From: Variovorax sp. OV329
Lineage (GTDB): Bacteria; Pseudomonadota; Gammaproteobacteria; Burkholderiales; Burkholderiaceae_C
NCBI RefSeq assembly: GCF_900114785.1
Contig: NZ_FOUG01000006.1
Coordinates: 124,001 to 188,000, forward strand
DNA: 64,000 nucleotides
Direction: 5' to 3'
Under the pieces are notes generated by a model. The model was not told the origin of the DNA. It did not search any database and saw only the letters and a program-made list of their open reading frames with translations. A program made the position numbers and the translations under genes. Below are positions 53,613 through 64,000 of the stretch, in pieces (within the stretch, counting starts at the first letter, position 1; each line of letters starts with the position of its first letter).

Positions 53613-54839
53613 TTGAAGACCATTTCGAAATCCGCCAAGCTGGCCAACGTGCTCTACGACATCCGTGGCCCGATCATGGATGCCGCCAAGCAGATGGAGG
53701 AAGAGGGACACAAGATCATCAAGCTGAACCTGGGCAACCTGGCGGTGTTCGGCTTCGATGCGCCCGAGGAAGTGCAGCAGGACATGATCCGCAACCTGCC
53801 GAACTCGGCGGGGTACTCCGACAGCAAGGGCATCTTCGCGGCGCGCAAGGCGGTGATGCACTACACCCAGCAGCAGGGGATCGCGGGCGTCGGGCTGGAC
53901 GACATCTACCTGGGCAACGGCGCCAGCGAGCTGATCGCCATGGCCACCAACGCGCTGCTGGACGACGGCGACGAACTGCTGCTGCCGGCGCCCGACTACC
54001 CGTTGTGGACGGCGGTGACCAGCCTCTCGGGCGGCCGGCCGGTGCACTACATCTGCGACGAGTCCAACAACTGGATGCCCAACCTGGACGACATCCGCGC
54101 CAAGATCACGCCACGCACCAAGGGCATCGTCGTCATCAACCCGAACAACCCGACCGGCGTCATCTACTCGGACGAACTGCTCAAGGGCATTGTGCAGGTC
54201 GCGCGCGAGCACGGCCTGGTGATCCTGGCCGACGAGGTCTACGACAAGGTGTTGTACGACGGTGCCAGCCACACGGCGCTGGGCAGCCTGTCGACCGACG
54301 TGCTCACGCTCACCTTCAATTCGCTGTCCAAGAGCTACCGCTCCTGCGGCTACCGCGCCGGCTGGCTGGTGGTGTCGGGCGACAAGAAGAGCGCCAGCGA
54401 CTACATCGAGGGCCTGAACATGCTCTCGAACATGAAGCTGTGCGCCAACGTGCCGGGCCAGTGGGCCATCCAGACGGCGCTGGGCGGCTACCAGAGCATC
54501 AACGACCTGACCTGCGAGGGCGGGCGCCTGCGCCGCCAGCGCGACCTGGCCTACGAGCTGATCACCGCCATTCCGGGCGTGAGCTGCGTGCGGCCGCAGG
54601 CGGCGCTGTACATGTTTCCCAAGCTCGATCCCAAGATCTACCCGATCGAGGACGACCGGCAGTTCTTCCTGGAGCTGCTGAAGGAAACCAAGGTGATGCT
54701 GGTGCAGGGCACCGGCTTCAACTGGGCCACGCCCGACCACTTCCGCATCGTGTTCCTGCCGCACGAGGAAGACCTGCGCGAGGCCGTCGGCCGCATTGCG
54801 CGCTTCCTCGAGCGCTATCGCAAGCGGCACAGCGTCTAG
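53613..54839 (+). CDS. alaA: Alanine-type aminotransferase (AlaA/YfbQ)
   Basis: A 408-residue PLP enzyme of fold type I. The N-terminal KLANVLYDIRGPIMDAAKQMEEEG and NLPNSAGYSDSKGIFAARKA are diagnostic of AlaA. INPNNPTGVIY, DEVYDKVLYDG and the PLP Lys in FNSLSKSYRSCGYRAGW complete the active site. It interconverts pyruvate/glutamate and alanine/2-oxoglutarate. The start is TTG at 53613 with GGAGGG just before it; no ATG fits the conserved N-terminus. It leads the alaA-hom-thrC run. Confidence 0.92.
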   Translation: MKTISKSAKLANVLYDIRGPIMDAAKQMEEEGHKIIKLNLGNLAVFGFDAPEEVQQDMIRNLPNSAGYSDSKGIFAARKAVMHYTQQQGIAGVGLDDIYLGNGASELIAMATNALLDDGDELLLPAPDYPLWTAVTSLSGGRPVHYICDESNNWMPNLDDIRAKITPRTKGIVVINPNNPTGVIYSDELLKGIVQVAREHGLVILADEVYDKVLYDGASHTALGSLSTDVLTLTFNSLSKSYRSCGYRAGWLVVSGDKKSASDYIEGLNMLSNMKLCANVPGQWAIQTALGGYQSINDLTCEGGRLRRQRDLAYELITAIPGVSCVRPQAALYMFPKLDPKIYPIEDDRQFFLELLKETKVMLVQGTGFNWATPDHFRIVFLPHEEDLREAVGRIARFLERYRKRHSV

Positions 54840-54888
54840 TTCCCTCCCCCTTTTTCCTCCTGCGGCTGCTGCGGCGCCTTGAATCGAT

Positions 54889-56222
<1,334 letters not shown>

Positions 56223-56223
<1 letters not shown>

Positions 56224-57638
56224 TGCGCTACCTGTCCACGCGCGGCCATCCGGACCGCCGGCGCTTCTGCGAGATCCTGCTCGAAGGCCTGGCGCCCGAC
56301 GGCGGCCTTTACCTGCCCGAGAGCTATCCGCAGGTGGATGCCGCCACGCTTTCGAAATGGCGCCAGCTGCCTTACGCCGAACTGGCCTTCGAGATCCTGT
56401 CGCTCTACATCGACGACATTCCTTCCGAAGACCTGCGCGCGCTCTGTGCAAAAACCTACACCGAGGAAGTCTTCGGCACCGCTGACATCGTCCCCCTGCG
56501 CGAGCTGGAAGACGGCGTGTACCTCGAGGCCCTGTCCAACGGCCCTACGCTGGCCTTCAAGGACATGGCGATGCAGCTGCTGGGCAACCTGTTCGAATAC
56601 GAACTGGCGCGCCGCGGCGAGGAGCTCAACATCCTGGGCGCCACCAGCGGCGACACCGGCAGCGCGGCCGAGTACGCCATGCGCGGCAAGAAGGGCGTGC
56701 GGGTCTTCATGACCTCGCCGGACGGCCGCATGACCCCTTTCCAGCAGGCGCAGATGTTCAGCCTGCAGGACGCCAACATCCACAACCTGGCGATCGAAGG
56801 CGTGTTCGACGACTGCCAGGACATCGTGAAGGCCGTCAGCAACGACCTGGACTTCAAGCGCAAGTACAAGATCGGCACGGTCAACTCGATCAACTGGGCG
56901 CGCCTGCTGGCCCAGGTCGTCTACTACTTCGCCGGCTACTTCCAGGCCACGGGCGACGATACGCAGAAGGTCAGCTTCGCCGTGCCCTCGGGCAACTTCG
57001 GCAACGTCTGCGCCGGCCACGTGGCGCGCATGATGGGCTTGCCCATCCACCGGCTGGTGGTGGCCACCAACGAGAACGACGTGCTCGACGAGTTCTTCCG
57101 CACCGGCGTCTACCGCGTGCGCGGCGCGGCCGACACGCACGAGACCTCCAGCCCCTCGATGGACATCAGCAAGGCCAGCAACTTCGAGCGCTTCGTGTTC
57201 GACCTGCTGGGCCGCGACGCGGCCAAGACCCGCGCGTTGTTCGAAGGCGAGCTGGGCAAGGCCGGCCGCTTCGACCTGAGCGGCGATCCGGCCTTCGCGC
57301 AAGCGAAAGAACGTTTCGGCTTCGTGAGCAGCCGCAGCACGCATGCCGAGCGCATCGCCACCATCCGCGACACCGACAAGCGCTTCGCCACGCTGATCGA
57401 CACGCACACCGCCGACGGCCTGAAGGCGGCGCGCGAGCATGTGACGCCCGGCGAGCCGATGATCGTGCTGGAGACGGCGCTGCCCATCAAGTTCGCCGCC
57501 AGCATCGTCGAGGCCCTGGGCCACGAGCCCGACCGGCCGGCACGCTTCATCGGAATCGAATCACTGCCCAAGCGGGTGATCAAGGTGCCCAAAGACGTCG
57601 AAGCGGTCAAGCGATACATTTCGCAGCACTGCGACTGA
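56223..57638 (+). CDS. thrC: Threonine synthase
   Basis: A 471-residue PLP enzyme of fold type II: MRYLSTRGHPDRRRFCEILLEGLAPDGGLYLPE, the PLP Lys in NGPTLAFKDMAMQLLG, and GATSGDTGSAAEYAM for phosphate binding. It converts phosphohomoserine to threonine. The length and N-terminus fit the E. coli/yeast-type class. It is translationally coupled to hom. Confidence 0.96.
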
Positions 57639-57698
57639 TTGACCGGTGCGCAGGCGCCAAGGGGCGCCGCGACCGTCTGGAGACAACAAGGTGGTGCG

Positions 57699-58244
57699 AT
57701 GAAGGTGATCGGATTCTCTGGCTACTCGGGCTCGGGCAAGACCACGCTGGTGGAGCGGCTCATCCCGGTGCTCAAGCTGCAGGGGCAGCGCGTGTCGGTG
57801 GTCAAGCATGCGCACCACAAGTTCGACATCGACCATCCGGGCAAGGACACTCACCGCCATCGCGAGGCTGGCGCCTTCGAGGTGGTGGTGGCTTCGGACA
57901 AGCGCCTGGCCCTCATCCGCGAATTCGAGCAGCCGGCGCAGCTGACGGTGCACCACCTCATCGCCGAGCTGTACGACGGCGTGGACTGGGTGCTGGTCGA
58001 AGGCTTCAAGCACAGCGACCTGCTCAAGATCGAGATCTGGCGCCAGCCGGAGCCAGGGTCGGCGGCGCGGCCGCTGCTCTTTCCGGAGGACGACTACATC
58101 TGCGCGGTCGCCACGGACGTGCCCGGCGCGCTGCCTCATTCCACTGGTTTGCCGGTCTTCGACCTGAACGACGCGGATGCCATCGTTCAGTGGATGCTCG
58201 ATAGCGCCGAGCGCTTCGAATACAACTCCGAACTCTATGTCTGA
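57699..58244 (+). CDS. mobB: Molybdopterin-guanine dinucleotide biosynthesis adaptor MobB
   Basis: A 181-residue P-loop GTPase: VIGFSGYSGSGKTTLVERLIPVL (Walker A), SVVKHAHHKFDIDHPGKDTHRHREAGA, and the acidic DWVLVEGFKHSDLLKIEIWR. It assists MobA in attaching GMP to molybdopterin. The ATG at 57699 starts the P-loop domain. Its end overlaps the moeA start by 8 nt. Confidence 0.93.
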   Translation: MKVIGFSGYSGSGKTTLVERLIPVLKLQGQRVSVVKHAHHKFDIDHPGKDTHRHREAGAFEVVVASDKRLALIREFEQPAQLTVHHLIAELYDGVDWVLVEGFKHSDLLKIEIWRQPEPGSAARPLLFPEDDYICAVATDVPGALPHSTGLPVFDLNDADAIVQWMLDSAERFEYNSELYV

Positions 58245-59502
58245 CACCAAGGCGCCGAACGCCCGTCCTCCCCTGATGCCCCTGGACGAGGCGCTCTCGC
58301 GCCTGCTGGCCAACGCGAAGCCGCAACTGCCGACCGAGCGCGTCTCCACCTTCGAGGCCGACGGCCGGGTGCTGGCGCAGGACGTGGTTTCGGCCCTCAC
58401 GGTGCCGCCCCGCGACAACAGCTCGATGGACGGCTACGCGGTGCGTGCCGCCGATTGCGCTCAGCCGGGCGCGGTGCTGTCGGTCGCGCAGCGCATCCCG
58501 GCGGGCACGGTGGGCACGCCGCTGGCCGCCGGCACGGCCGCGCGCATCTTCACCGGCGCGCAGATCCCCGAGGGCGCCGACGCCGTGGTCATGCAGGAAG
58601 ACACGGCCCCGCTGGACGCGCAGGGCGAGCAGCACGCCTTCGGGCGCGTGCGCATCGAAGTGCCACCCGCCGCAGGCCAGTGGATTCGCCGCGCCGGCGA
58701 GGACGTGGCCAGCGGCGACGTGGTGCTGCACCGGGGCGAACGCCTGTCGGCGCAGGCGCTGGGCCTGGCGGCCAGCATCGGCATGGACACGCTGGAAGTC
58801 ACGAGGCGCCCGCGTGTCGCGCTGCTGTCCACCGGCGACGAACTGGTCATGCCGGGCGAGGTGGCGCCGCAGGACATGAAGCCGGGGGCCATCTACAACT
58901 CCAACCGCTTCTTCATGCGCGCGCTGCTGCGCCGGCTGGGCTGCGAGGTCAACGACCTGGGCATCGTGCCGGACAAGCGCGAGGCCACCATCGAGGCGCT
59001 GCGCCAGGCCGCCGCCAGCAACGACGTCATCGTGACCACCGGCGGCGTGTCGGTGGGCGAGGAAGACCACATCAAGGCCGCCGTGCAGTGGCTGGGCACG
59101 CTGGAGCTGTGGTCGCTGTCCATGAAGCCGGGCAAGCCCTTCGCCTATGGCCGCATCGGCGACGCGCACATCTGCGGGCTGCCGGGCAACCCGGTGTCCA
59201 GCTTCCTCACCTTCCTGCTGCTGGTGCGGCCCTTCCTGCTGACTCTGCAGGGTGCGAGCCGCGTGGCCATCGAGCCGGTGCCCATGCGCGCAGACTTCGA
59301 CTGGCCCAGGGCCGACCGCCGCCGCGAGTTCCTCCGCGCGCGCCGCAACGCCGCGGGCGGGCTGGACCTGTTCCCCAACCAGAGCTCGGGTGTGCTGACC
59401 TCCACCGTGTGGGGCGACGGCGTGATCGACACGCCGGCCGGCCAGCCCTTCAAGTCGGGCGACCTGGTGCCCTTCATCTCCTTCGCATCGCTGCTGGCAT
59501 GA
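58237..59502 (+). CDS. moeA: Molybdopterin molybdenumtransferase MoeA
   Basis: A 421-residue enzyme that inserts molybdate into adenylated molybdopterin. Marks are VPPRDNSSMDGYAVRAAD, ARIFTGAQIPEGADAVVMQED, LLSTGDELV and TTGGVSVGEEDHIKAA, with the C-terminal GLPGNPVSSFLTFLLLVRP. The ATG at 58237 overlaps mobB and the stop overlaps moaD by 4 nt, indicating one coupled operon. Confidence 0.95.
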   Translation: MSDTKAPNARPPLMPLDEALSRLLANAKPQLPTERVSTFEADGRVLAQDVVSALTVPPRDNSSMDGYAVRAADCAQPGAVLSVAQRIPAGTVGTPLAAGTAARIFTGAQIPEGADAVVMQEDTAPLDAQGEQHAFGRVRIEVPPAAGQWIRRAGEDVASGDVVLHRGERLSAQALGLAASIGMDTLEVTRRPRVALLSTGDELVMPGEVAPQDMKPGAIYNSNRFFMRALLRRLGCEVNDLGIVPDKREATIEALRQAAASNDVIVTTGGVSVGEEDHIKAAVQWLGTLELWSLSMKPGKPFAYGRIGDAHICGLPGNPVSSFLTFLLLVRPFLLTLQGASRVAIEPVPMRADFDWPRADRRREFLRARRNAAGGLDLFPNQSSGVLTSTVWGDGVIDTPAGQPFKSGDLVPFISFASLLA

Positions 59503-59756
59503 GCAAGCGCGTCACGGTCCGGTACTTCGCCTCGGTGCGCGAACTGCTCGGCAAGGGCAGCGAGACGCTGGAGACGGTTGCGCCCACGCTGGCCGACCTG
59601 CGCGACGAACTGATCGCCCGCGGCGCACCCTATGCCGAGGCACTCGCCCGCGGCAAGGCGGTGCGCATGGCCATCGACCAGGTGATGAGCGCCGAGACCG
59701 CGCCGCTGGCCGAAGGCAGTGAAATCGCCTTCTTCCCCCCGGTCACCGGCGGCTGA
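59499..59756 (+). CDS. moaD: Molybdopterin synthase small subunit MoaD
   Basis: An 85-residue ubiquitin-like protein: VTVRYFASVRELLGKGSETLE, IDQVMSAETAPLAEGSEIAFFPPVTGG. The terminal Gly-Gly is the thiocarboxylation site that donates sulfur with MoaE. The ATG overlaps the moeA stop. moaE is 1.6 kb away rather than adjacent. Confidence 0.95.
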   Translation: MSKRVTVRYFASVRELLGKGSETLETVAPTLADLRDELIARGAPYAEALARGKAVRMAIDQVMSAETAPLAEGSEIAFFPPVTGG

Positions 59757-59762
59757 TCCGTC

Positions 59763-60650
59763 CTAGCGCCGGCGCAGCGCCTGTTCGAGCTGGACGCGCA
59801 GGCCTGCGCCCGCAGGCGTCATCGGCAGGCGCAACTCGTCGGCGATCCAACCTTCGTGCGCCAGCGCTGCCTTCAGCGGGCCGGGGTTCGGCTCGGCGAA
59901 AAGCAGGTCGATCAGGGGCAGCAGCGCTTGCCAGTGCCCACGCGCCTGCGCGAGCTTGCCCTGGCGGATGTCCTCGATCAAGCGAACGAAGCGCTCCGTT
60001 TCCAGGTGCGCGCTGGCCGCGATCGCCCCTGCGCCGCCTTGCGCCACGGTCGCGAAGATCTGTGCATCCTCGCCTGCCAGCACCTGCAGCCGCCCGTCGG
60101 CGATCAGGGCCTGGGTCTTGCGCGCATCGCCCCCGCAGTCCTTGATTGCACGGATGTTCGGATGCGCCGCCAGCGCCAGCAGCGTGTCGAGCGTGAGCGT
60201 GGCGCCGGTGCGGTAGGGAATGTCGTAGACCACGACGGGCGCCTCGCTCGCCTGCGCGATTGCCTCGAACCACTGGATCAGGCCGGACTGGGAAGGGCGG
60301 ATGTAGCTGGGCGGCGGCACCAGCAGGCCGGCCAGCGGCCGCGAGAAGAGACGGTCGACCCAGGCCAGCATCTTGCCCAGGTGATAGCCGCTCACGCCCA
60401 TCACGCAAGATAGGTCCGGGGCGGCTTCGATGACCGTGTCGAGCACGGCCAGCTGCTCTTCCTCGTCGAGGGCGGCGGCTTCGCCGGTAGACCCGCAGAC
60501 CACGAAGCCGGCAATGGCGGTTGCGGCCAGCCGGCGGGTGAGGGCACCGAGCGCCGCATGGTCCACCGCGCCGCCGCGAAAGGGCGTGACGAGAGGAATC
60601 CAGAGGCCGCTGAAATCGGCGGGGGTGAGTGGAGAAGGCTGTTGTTGCAC
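59763..60650 (-). CDS. DapA-family aldolase (dihydrodipicolinate-synthase-like)
   Basis: A 295-residue TIM-barrel aldolase with the Schiff-base Lys K170 (NIRAIKDCGG), Y142 and R147 (VYDIPYRTG), and the oxo-acid loop CGSTGEAAALDEEE. The last differs from the GTTGES of true DapA. It could be HTPA synthase or another pyruvate aldolase/lyase. The GTG at 60650 with AGGA upstream is preferred; the first 22 codons of the longer frame lack family character. It is on the opposite strand to the surrounding molybdenum cofactor genes. Confidence 0.82.
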   Translation of the reverse strand: MQQQPSPLTPADFSGLWIPLVTPFRGGAVDHAALGALTRRLAATAIAGFVVCGSTGEAAALDEEEQLAVLDTVIEAAPDLSCVMGVSGYHLGKMLAWVDRLFSRPLAGLLVPPPSYIRPSQSGLIQWFEAIAQASEAPVVVYDIPYRTGATLTLDTLLALAAHPNIRAIKDCGGDARKTQALIADGRLQVLAGEDAQIFATVAQGGAGAIAASAHLETERFVRLIEDIRQGKLAQARGHWQALLPLIDLLFAEPNPGPLKAALAHEGWIADELRLPMTPAGAGLRVQLEQALRRR

Positions 60651-60942
60651 GCGAAGTCCTTGCTTGGAACAGGAGACGACCGATGGAAGAACCACCGTCG
60701 AACGCGCGCGCAGCACTGGCAGGGAAAGAAGGGGAGAGAAAACCAGCCGGTCCCGTCGCTCATCCGACGACGGAACCGCAGCTCCGGTCAGACGAGCTTT
60801 GGTTTTTTGGAGGCTTTGCCCAGCGCAAGCCGATGCACGAATGCGCCGCCTTCTTGCGAGGGCGTGGACATCCGTTCAAGGGAGGTGGGCATGGCGCGAG
60901 TGTAGCGGCCCCGGCGCCGAGTTGCAGCGGCAGCTGACGCGG
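60651..60942. other. Gene-free stretch upstream of the dapA-like gene
   Basis: 292 nt between two minus-strand genes. A 34-codon minus-strand frame (60788-60892; MPTSLERMSTPSQEGG...) is present but has no ribosome-binding site and I do not support it as a gene. Nothing else recognised. Confidence 0.4.
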
Positions 60943-61281
60943 CTACTCCGCCTGGCGGAACGCGAGCAGATAGCCGTTGACGTCGCGCAGGCCGAACTCG
61001 CGGGCGCCATAGGGCATGTCCTGGATCGGCCAGGCGATGGGCGTCTTGTCCTTGACCTCGTTCCAGAAACCCTCGACGTCGGGCACCGAGAAATAGATGG
61101 TGCCCGAGAGTCCCGGCGCGGCGCTCCACAGGTCCTGGGTCGTGAAGATCAGCTTGCCGCCTTCCTTCTCGACCGTGAGCGTGCTCTCGGCCGACTCCAC
61201 GGTGTTGAAGCCCAGCACGGTGTGGAAGAACTCGCGCGTCTCTTCGAGTTCGCGGCAACGCAGGAGGAGGGTGAGTGCCAT
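60943..61281 (-). CDS. VOC-superfamily protein
   Basis: A 112-residue single-module protein: LLLRCRELEETREFFHTVLGFNTVE, GKLIFTTQDLWS, TIYFSVPDVEGFWNEVKD and REFGLRDVNGYLLAFRQ. It lacks the canonical first metal His and resembles glyoxalase/bleomycin-resistance-like proteins. Function unknown. It lies just before moaE on the opposite strand. Confidence 0.82.
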   Translation of the reverse strand: MALTLLLRCRELEETREFFHTVLGFNTVESAESTLTVEKEGGKLIFTTQDLWSAAPGLSGTIYFSVPDVEGFWNEVKDKTPIAWPIQDMPYGAREFGLRDVNGYLLAFRQAE

Positions 61282-61360
61282 GGTGAAGTGTCCCGATGGT
61301 TGGCCTTGCAGAGCATCTTAGCGAGGCCGCTGCGCGCTTGCCAGGTGCCACAATCCAGGC

Positions 61361-61837
61361 ATGAGCCAGCCCCGTGTAGTCATCCAGACCCAGGACTTCG
61401 AACTGCAGGCCGAGATCGCCGCCCTGCGCGGCCAGGATGCGCGCGTTGGCGCGGTCTGCAGCTTCATCGGCACGGTGCGCGACCGCAACGATGGCAGCGC
61501 CGTCGCCTCGATGGAACTGGAGCACTACCCCGGCATGACCGAGAAGGCCATCGAGGCCATGATCGACGAGGCGCACCGGCGCTTCGACATCCTGGGGGCA
61601 CGGGTCATTCACCGCGTGGGCCTCCTGCAGCCCACCGACCAGATCATGATGGTGGCCGTCATCTCGGCGCACCGCGGCGAGAGCTTCCAGGCCTGCGAGT
61701 TCCTGATGGACTACCTCAAGACCCAGGCACCCTTCTGGAAGAAGGAAGACACGCCCGAAGGCGCGCGTTGGGTCGACGCCCGCGTGGCCGACGATGCGGC
61801 GCTGGCCCGTTGGGGCATCGACGCCCCCAACGCCTGA
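61361..61837 (+). CDS. moaE: Molybdopterin synthase catalytic subunit MoaE
   Basis: A 158-residue protein: GAVCSFIGTVRDRNDGSAV, LEHYPGMTEKAIEAM, HRVGLLQPTDQIMMVAVISAHRGESFQACEFLMDYLK, and the active Lys region APFWKKEDTPEGARWVDA. With MoaD it converts cyclic pyranopterin monophosphate to molybdopterin. It appears to start its own transcript after the inverted VOC gene. Confidence 0.95.
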   Translation: MSQPRVVIQTQDFELQAEIAALRGQDARVGAVCSFIGTVRDRNDGSAVASMELEHYPGMTEKAIEAMIDEAHRRFDILGARVIHRVGLLQPTDQIMMVAVISAHRGESFQACEFLMDYLKTQAPFWKKEDTPEGARWVDARVADDAALARWGIDAPNA

Positions 61838-61891
61838 CCGACCCCGACACGAGGCCAGAAACACCGAGGAACCGGCTTTGCCGGGCCTCAG

Positions 61892-61957
61892 GTGTTGCCC
61901 CCGGCAGGGGGTTGGCGAAGCGCACGAAGTGCGCGCAGCCTGGGGGCGAGCCCCCTA
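61892..61957. repeat. Multi-hairpin intergenic element
   Basis: Three adjacent dyads: CCCCC-GGCA-GGGGG (about 61898-61911), GCGCAC-GAA-GTGCGC (61920-61934) and GGGGG-CGAG-CCCCC (61942-61955). The last runs into the stop codon of the minus-strand Bug gene. From memory, similar elements are dispersed in Acidovorax and Variovorax genomes; only one copy is in this window. Confidence 0.6.
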
Positions 61958-62935
61958 ATTCGCCTTGAAGCCGCTGGCCTGGATGATGCGTTCCCAGGTC
62001 TGTGTGTAGGTGCGCACCCGGCCGGCGAACAGGCCCTGCGGCTCGAAGCCCACGGTCAGGCCCAGGGCGGTGAGCTTCTCGCGCACGTCGGGCATGGCAA
62101 TCACCTTGGCCAGCGCCGCGCCGAAGCGGTCGACGAAGGCTTGCGGCGTGCCCACCGGCGCGAAGATGCCGTAGTAGGGCAGGTCGTCCAGGTTGGAGAA
62201 GCCCAGTTCGGCGAAGGTGGGCACCTGCGGCAGCAGCGCCTGGCGCTTGCTGCCGATGGTCGCCACGATGCGCACCTTGCCGCCCTTGTGGTTCTCGATG
62301 AAATCGGGGACCGAGCCGATGCCGGCATGGATCTGGTTGCCCAGCATGTCGGCCATCATGGGCGCGCTGCCGCGGTAGGGCGCGCTCTGCAGGTCCAGCT
62401 TGTACTTGTCGCCCACCATCTTCACCAGGAACTCGGGAATGGAGGCCGGCGCCGGAACGCCGATGGTGTCCTTGCCGCCGTTCTTGCTGCGCACCCAGGC
62501 CACGTACTCGGGCAGCGACTTCGCGGGCGTGCCGCCCGACAGCGCCAGCGCATTGGCGAAAGTGGCGAAGCCGGCCACCGGCACGAAGTCGCTGGCAGGG
62601 TTGAAGCCAGGGTTCTTGACCACCTGCGGCAAGATGGAGATGCTGTGGTCGTGCGAGAGGAACAGCGTGTGGCCGTCGGGCACGGCGGTCTTGAGCACCT
62701 GCGCGGCGATCTGGCCGCCGGCACCTGCGCGGTTCTCGACCACCACCGGCATCCCCAGTTCGTCCTTGAGCTTCTCGGCCAGCAGGCGGGCGATGGCGTC
62801 GGTGCCGCCGCCGGCCGGAAAGCCGACCAGGATCCGGATGGGCGTGCCGGATTGCGCGCGTGCCACGCCCGGCAGTGCCGCCAGGGGGCCCAGGGCCAGG
62901 GCCCCGGTCAGAACGCCACGTCTTGAAAGGGACAT
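61955..62935 (-). CDS. Bug-family solute receptor (orphan)
   Basis: A 326-residue Bug/TctC protein. Its signal sequence (SRRGVLTGALALGPLAALPGVARAQ) is followed by IRILVGFPAGGGTDAIARLLAEKL and VVVENRAGAGGQIAAQVLK, the ligand-cap segments of the family. GGAG 6 nt before the ATG at 62935 decides the start. No enzyme or transporter genes lie beside it: moaE is convergent and clpB divergent. Ligand unknown. Confidence 0.88.
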   Translation of the reverse strand: MSLSRRGVLTGALALGPLAALPGVARAQSGTPIRILVGFPAGGGTDAIARLLAEKLKDELGMPVVVENRAGAGGQIAAQVLKTAVPDGHTLFLSHDHSISILPQVVKNPGFNPASDFVPVAGFATFANALALSGGTPAKSLPEYVAWVRSKNGGKDTIGVPAPASIPEFLVKMVGDKYKLDLQSAPYRGSAPMMADMLGNQIHAGIGSVPDFIENHKGGKVRIVATIGSKRQALLPQVPTFAELGFSNLDDLPYYGIFAPVGTPQAFVDRFGAALAKVIAMPDVREKLTALGLTVGFEPQGLFAGRVRTYTQTWERIIQASGFKAN

Positions 62936-63009
62936 CGTCGACTCCAATGCTTAGGTAGTTGTTGATCTGTGTACAGACCGGAAAAAGCGGCCGCCGGTGG
63001 CCCGGTGCC

Positions 63010-63037
63010 CTTGAATCGGCCCGCCAAGGCCCTATTT
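63010..63037 (+). promoter_or_regulatory. Sigma-32 (RpoH) promoter of clpB
   Basis: CTTGAA (63010-63015), 14-nt spacer, CCCTATTT (63030-63037): matches the heat-shock consensus CTTGAA-N13-15-CCCCATNT at 13 of 14 specified-type positions, ending 20 nt before the clpB start. Confidence 0.8.
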
Positions 63038-63057
63038 TGAGTGCAGGAATCAAGCCA

Positions 63058-64000
<943 letters not shown>

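Noticed and set aside
60788..60892. 34-codon minus-strand frame upstream of the dapA-like gene
   Set aside because: No ribosome-binding site, no recognisable family and no neighbour that would explain it.

Overview
The window is high-GC chromosomal DNA from a betaproteobacterium, most likely Burkholderiales, Comamonadaceae (Variovorax/Ramlibacter-like). Support for this: a Bug-type solute receptor appears three times without a membrane partner; gene order surE-pcm-nlpD-rpoS; rpsF-priB-rpsR-rplI-dnaB; divergent ppsR/ppsA; hom-thrC followed by mobB-moeA-moaD and moaE-clpB; and HemP plus a Fiu-type receptor with Burkholderiales-style Fur boxes. I see no rRNA, CRISPR array, phage or insertion sequence. 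It reads as a stable core chromosome with interleaved accessory catabolic cassettes.

Layout. 1-4.0 kb: the end of pgsA, a DMT exporter, a LysR regulator and a divergent two-gene unit (haloacetate-dehalogenase-type hydrolase and tartrate/D-malate dehydrogenase). 4.0-6.8 kb: HU, tRNA-Val(TAC), ppiD, tRNA-His(GTG). 6.8-11.0 kb: an AraC regulator divergent from a Bug receptor / ThDP enzyme / GlcG-like unit. 11.0-18.9 kb: a LysR regulator divergent from a tight Bug / ACMSD-type amidohydrolase / extradiol dioxygenase / FAH-family enzyme / flavin hydroxylase / amidase cassette that looks like an uncharacterised aromatic ring-cleavage pathway. 19-27 kb: H-NS-like protein, quinone reductase, the surE-pcm-nlpD-rpoS stress locus, rlmD, a Bax-inhibitor-like membrane protein and a second GlcG-like protein.

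27-38.2 kb is an iron island, almost all on the minus strand: hemP, exbD, exbB, tonB, bfd, a PiuC-type hydroxylase, a Fiu-type catecholate receptor, then membrane-anchored flavoreductase, ApbE, DUF4198, DUF2271 and PepSY genes, and bacterioferritin. Four candidate Fur sites punctuate it. The DUF2271 protein carries an SSAT sequence resembling the target motif of ApbE-mediated flavinylation. I infer an electron-transfer chain from cytosolic NADPH to the periplasm that could reduce ferric siderophores. This and the ring-cleavage cassette are the two most interesting systems here.

38.2-54.8 kb: ahpC-ahpF with an OxyR-like site, ppsR/ppsA, an unknown 160-aa protein, the S6/PriB/S18/L9 operon with a possible S6:S18 leader, dnaB, a WYL regulator, a small group of repair- and binding-like proteins, a PIN-PhoH ATPase, a Bcp peroxiredoxin, an Mth938-like protein and alaA. 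54.9-64 kb: hom-thrC, molybdenum cofactor genes interrupted by a minus-strand dapA-like/VOC pair, a further Bug receptor bordered by a hairpin element, and the start of clpB behind a well-matched sigma-32-type promoter.
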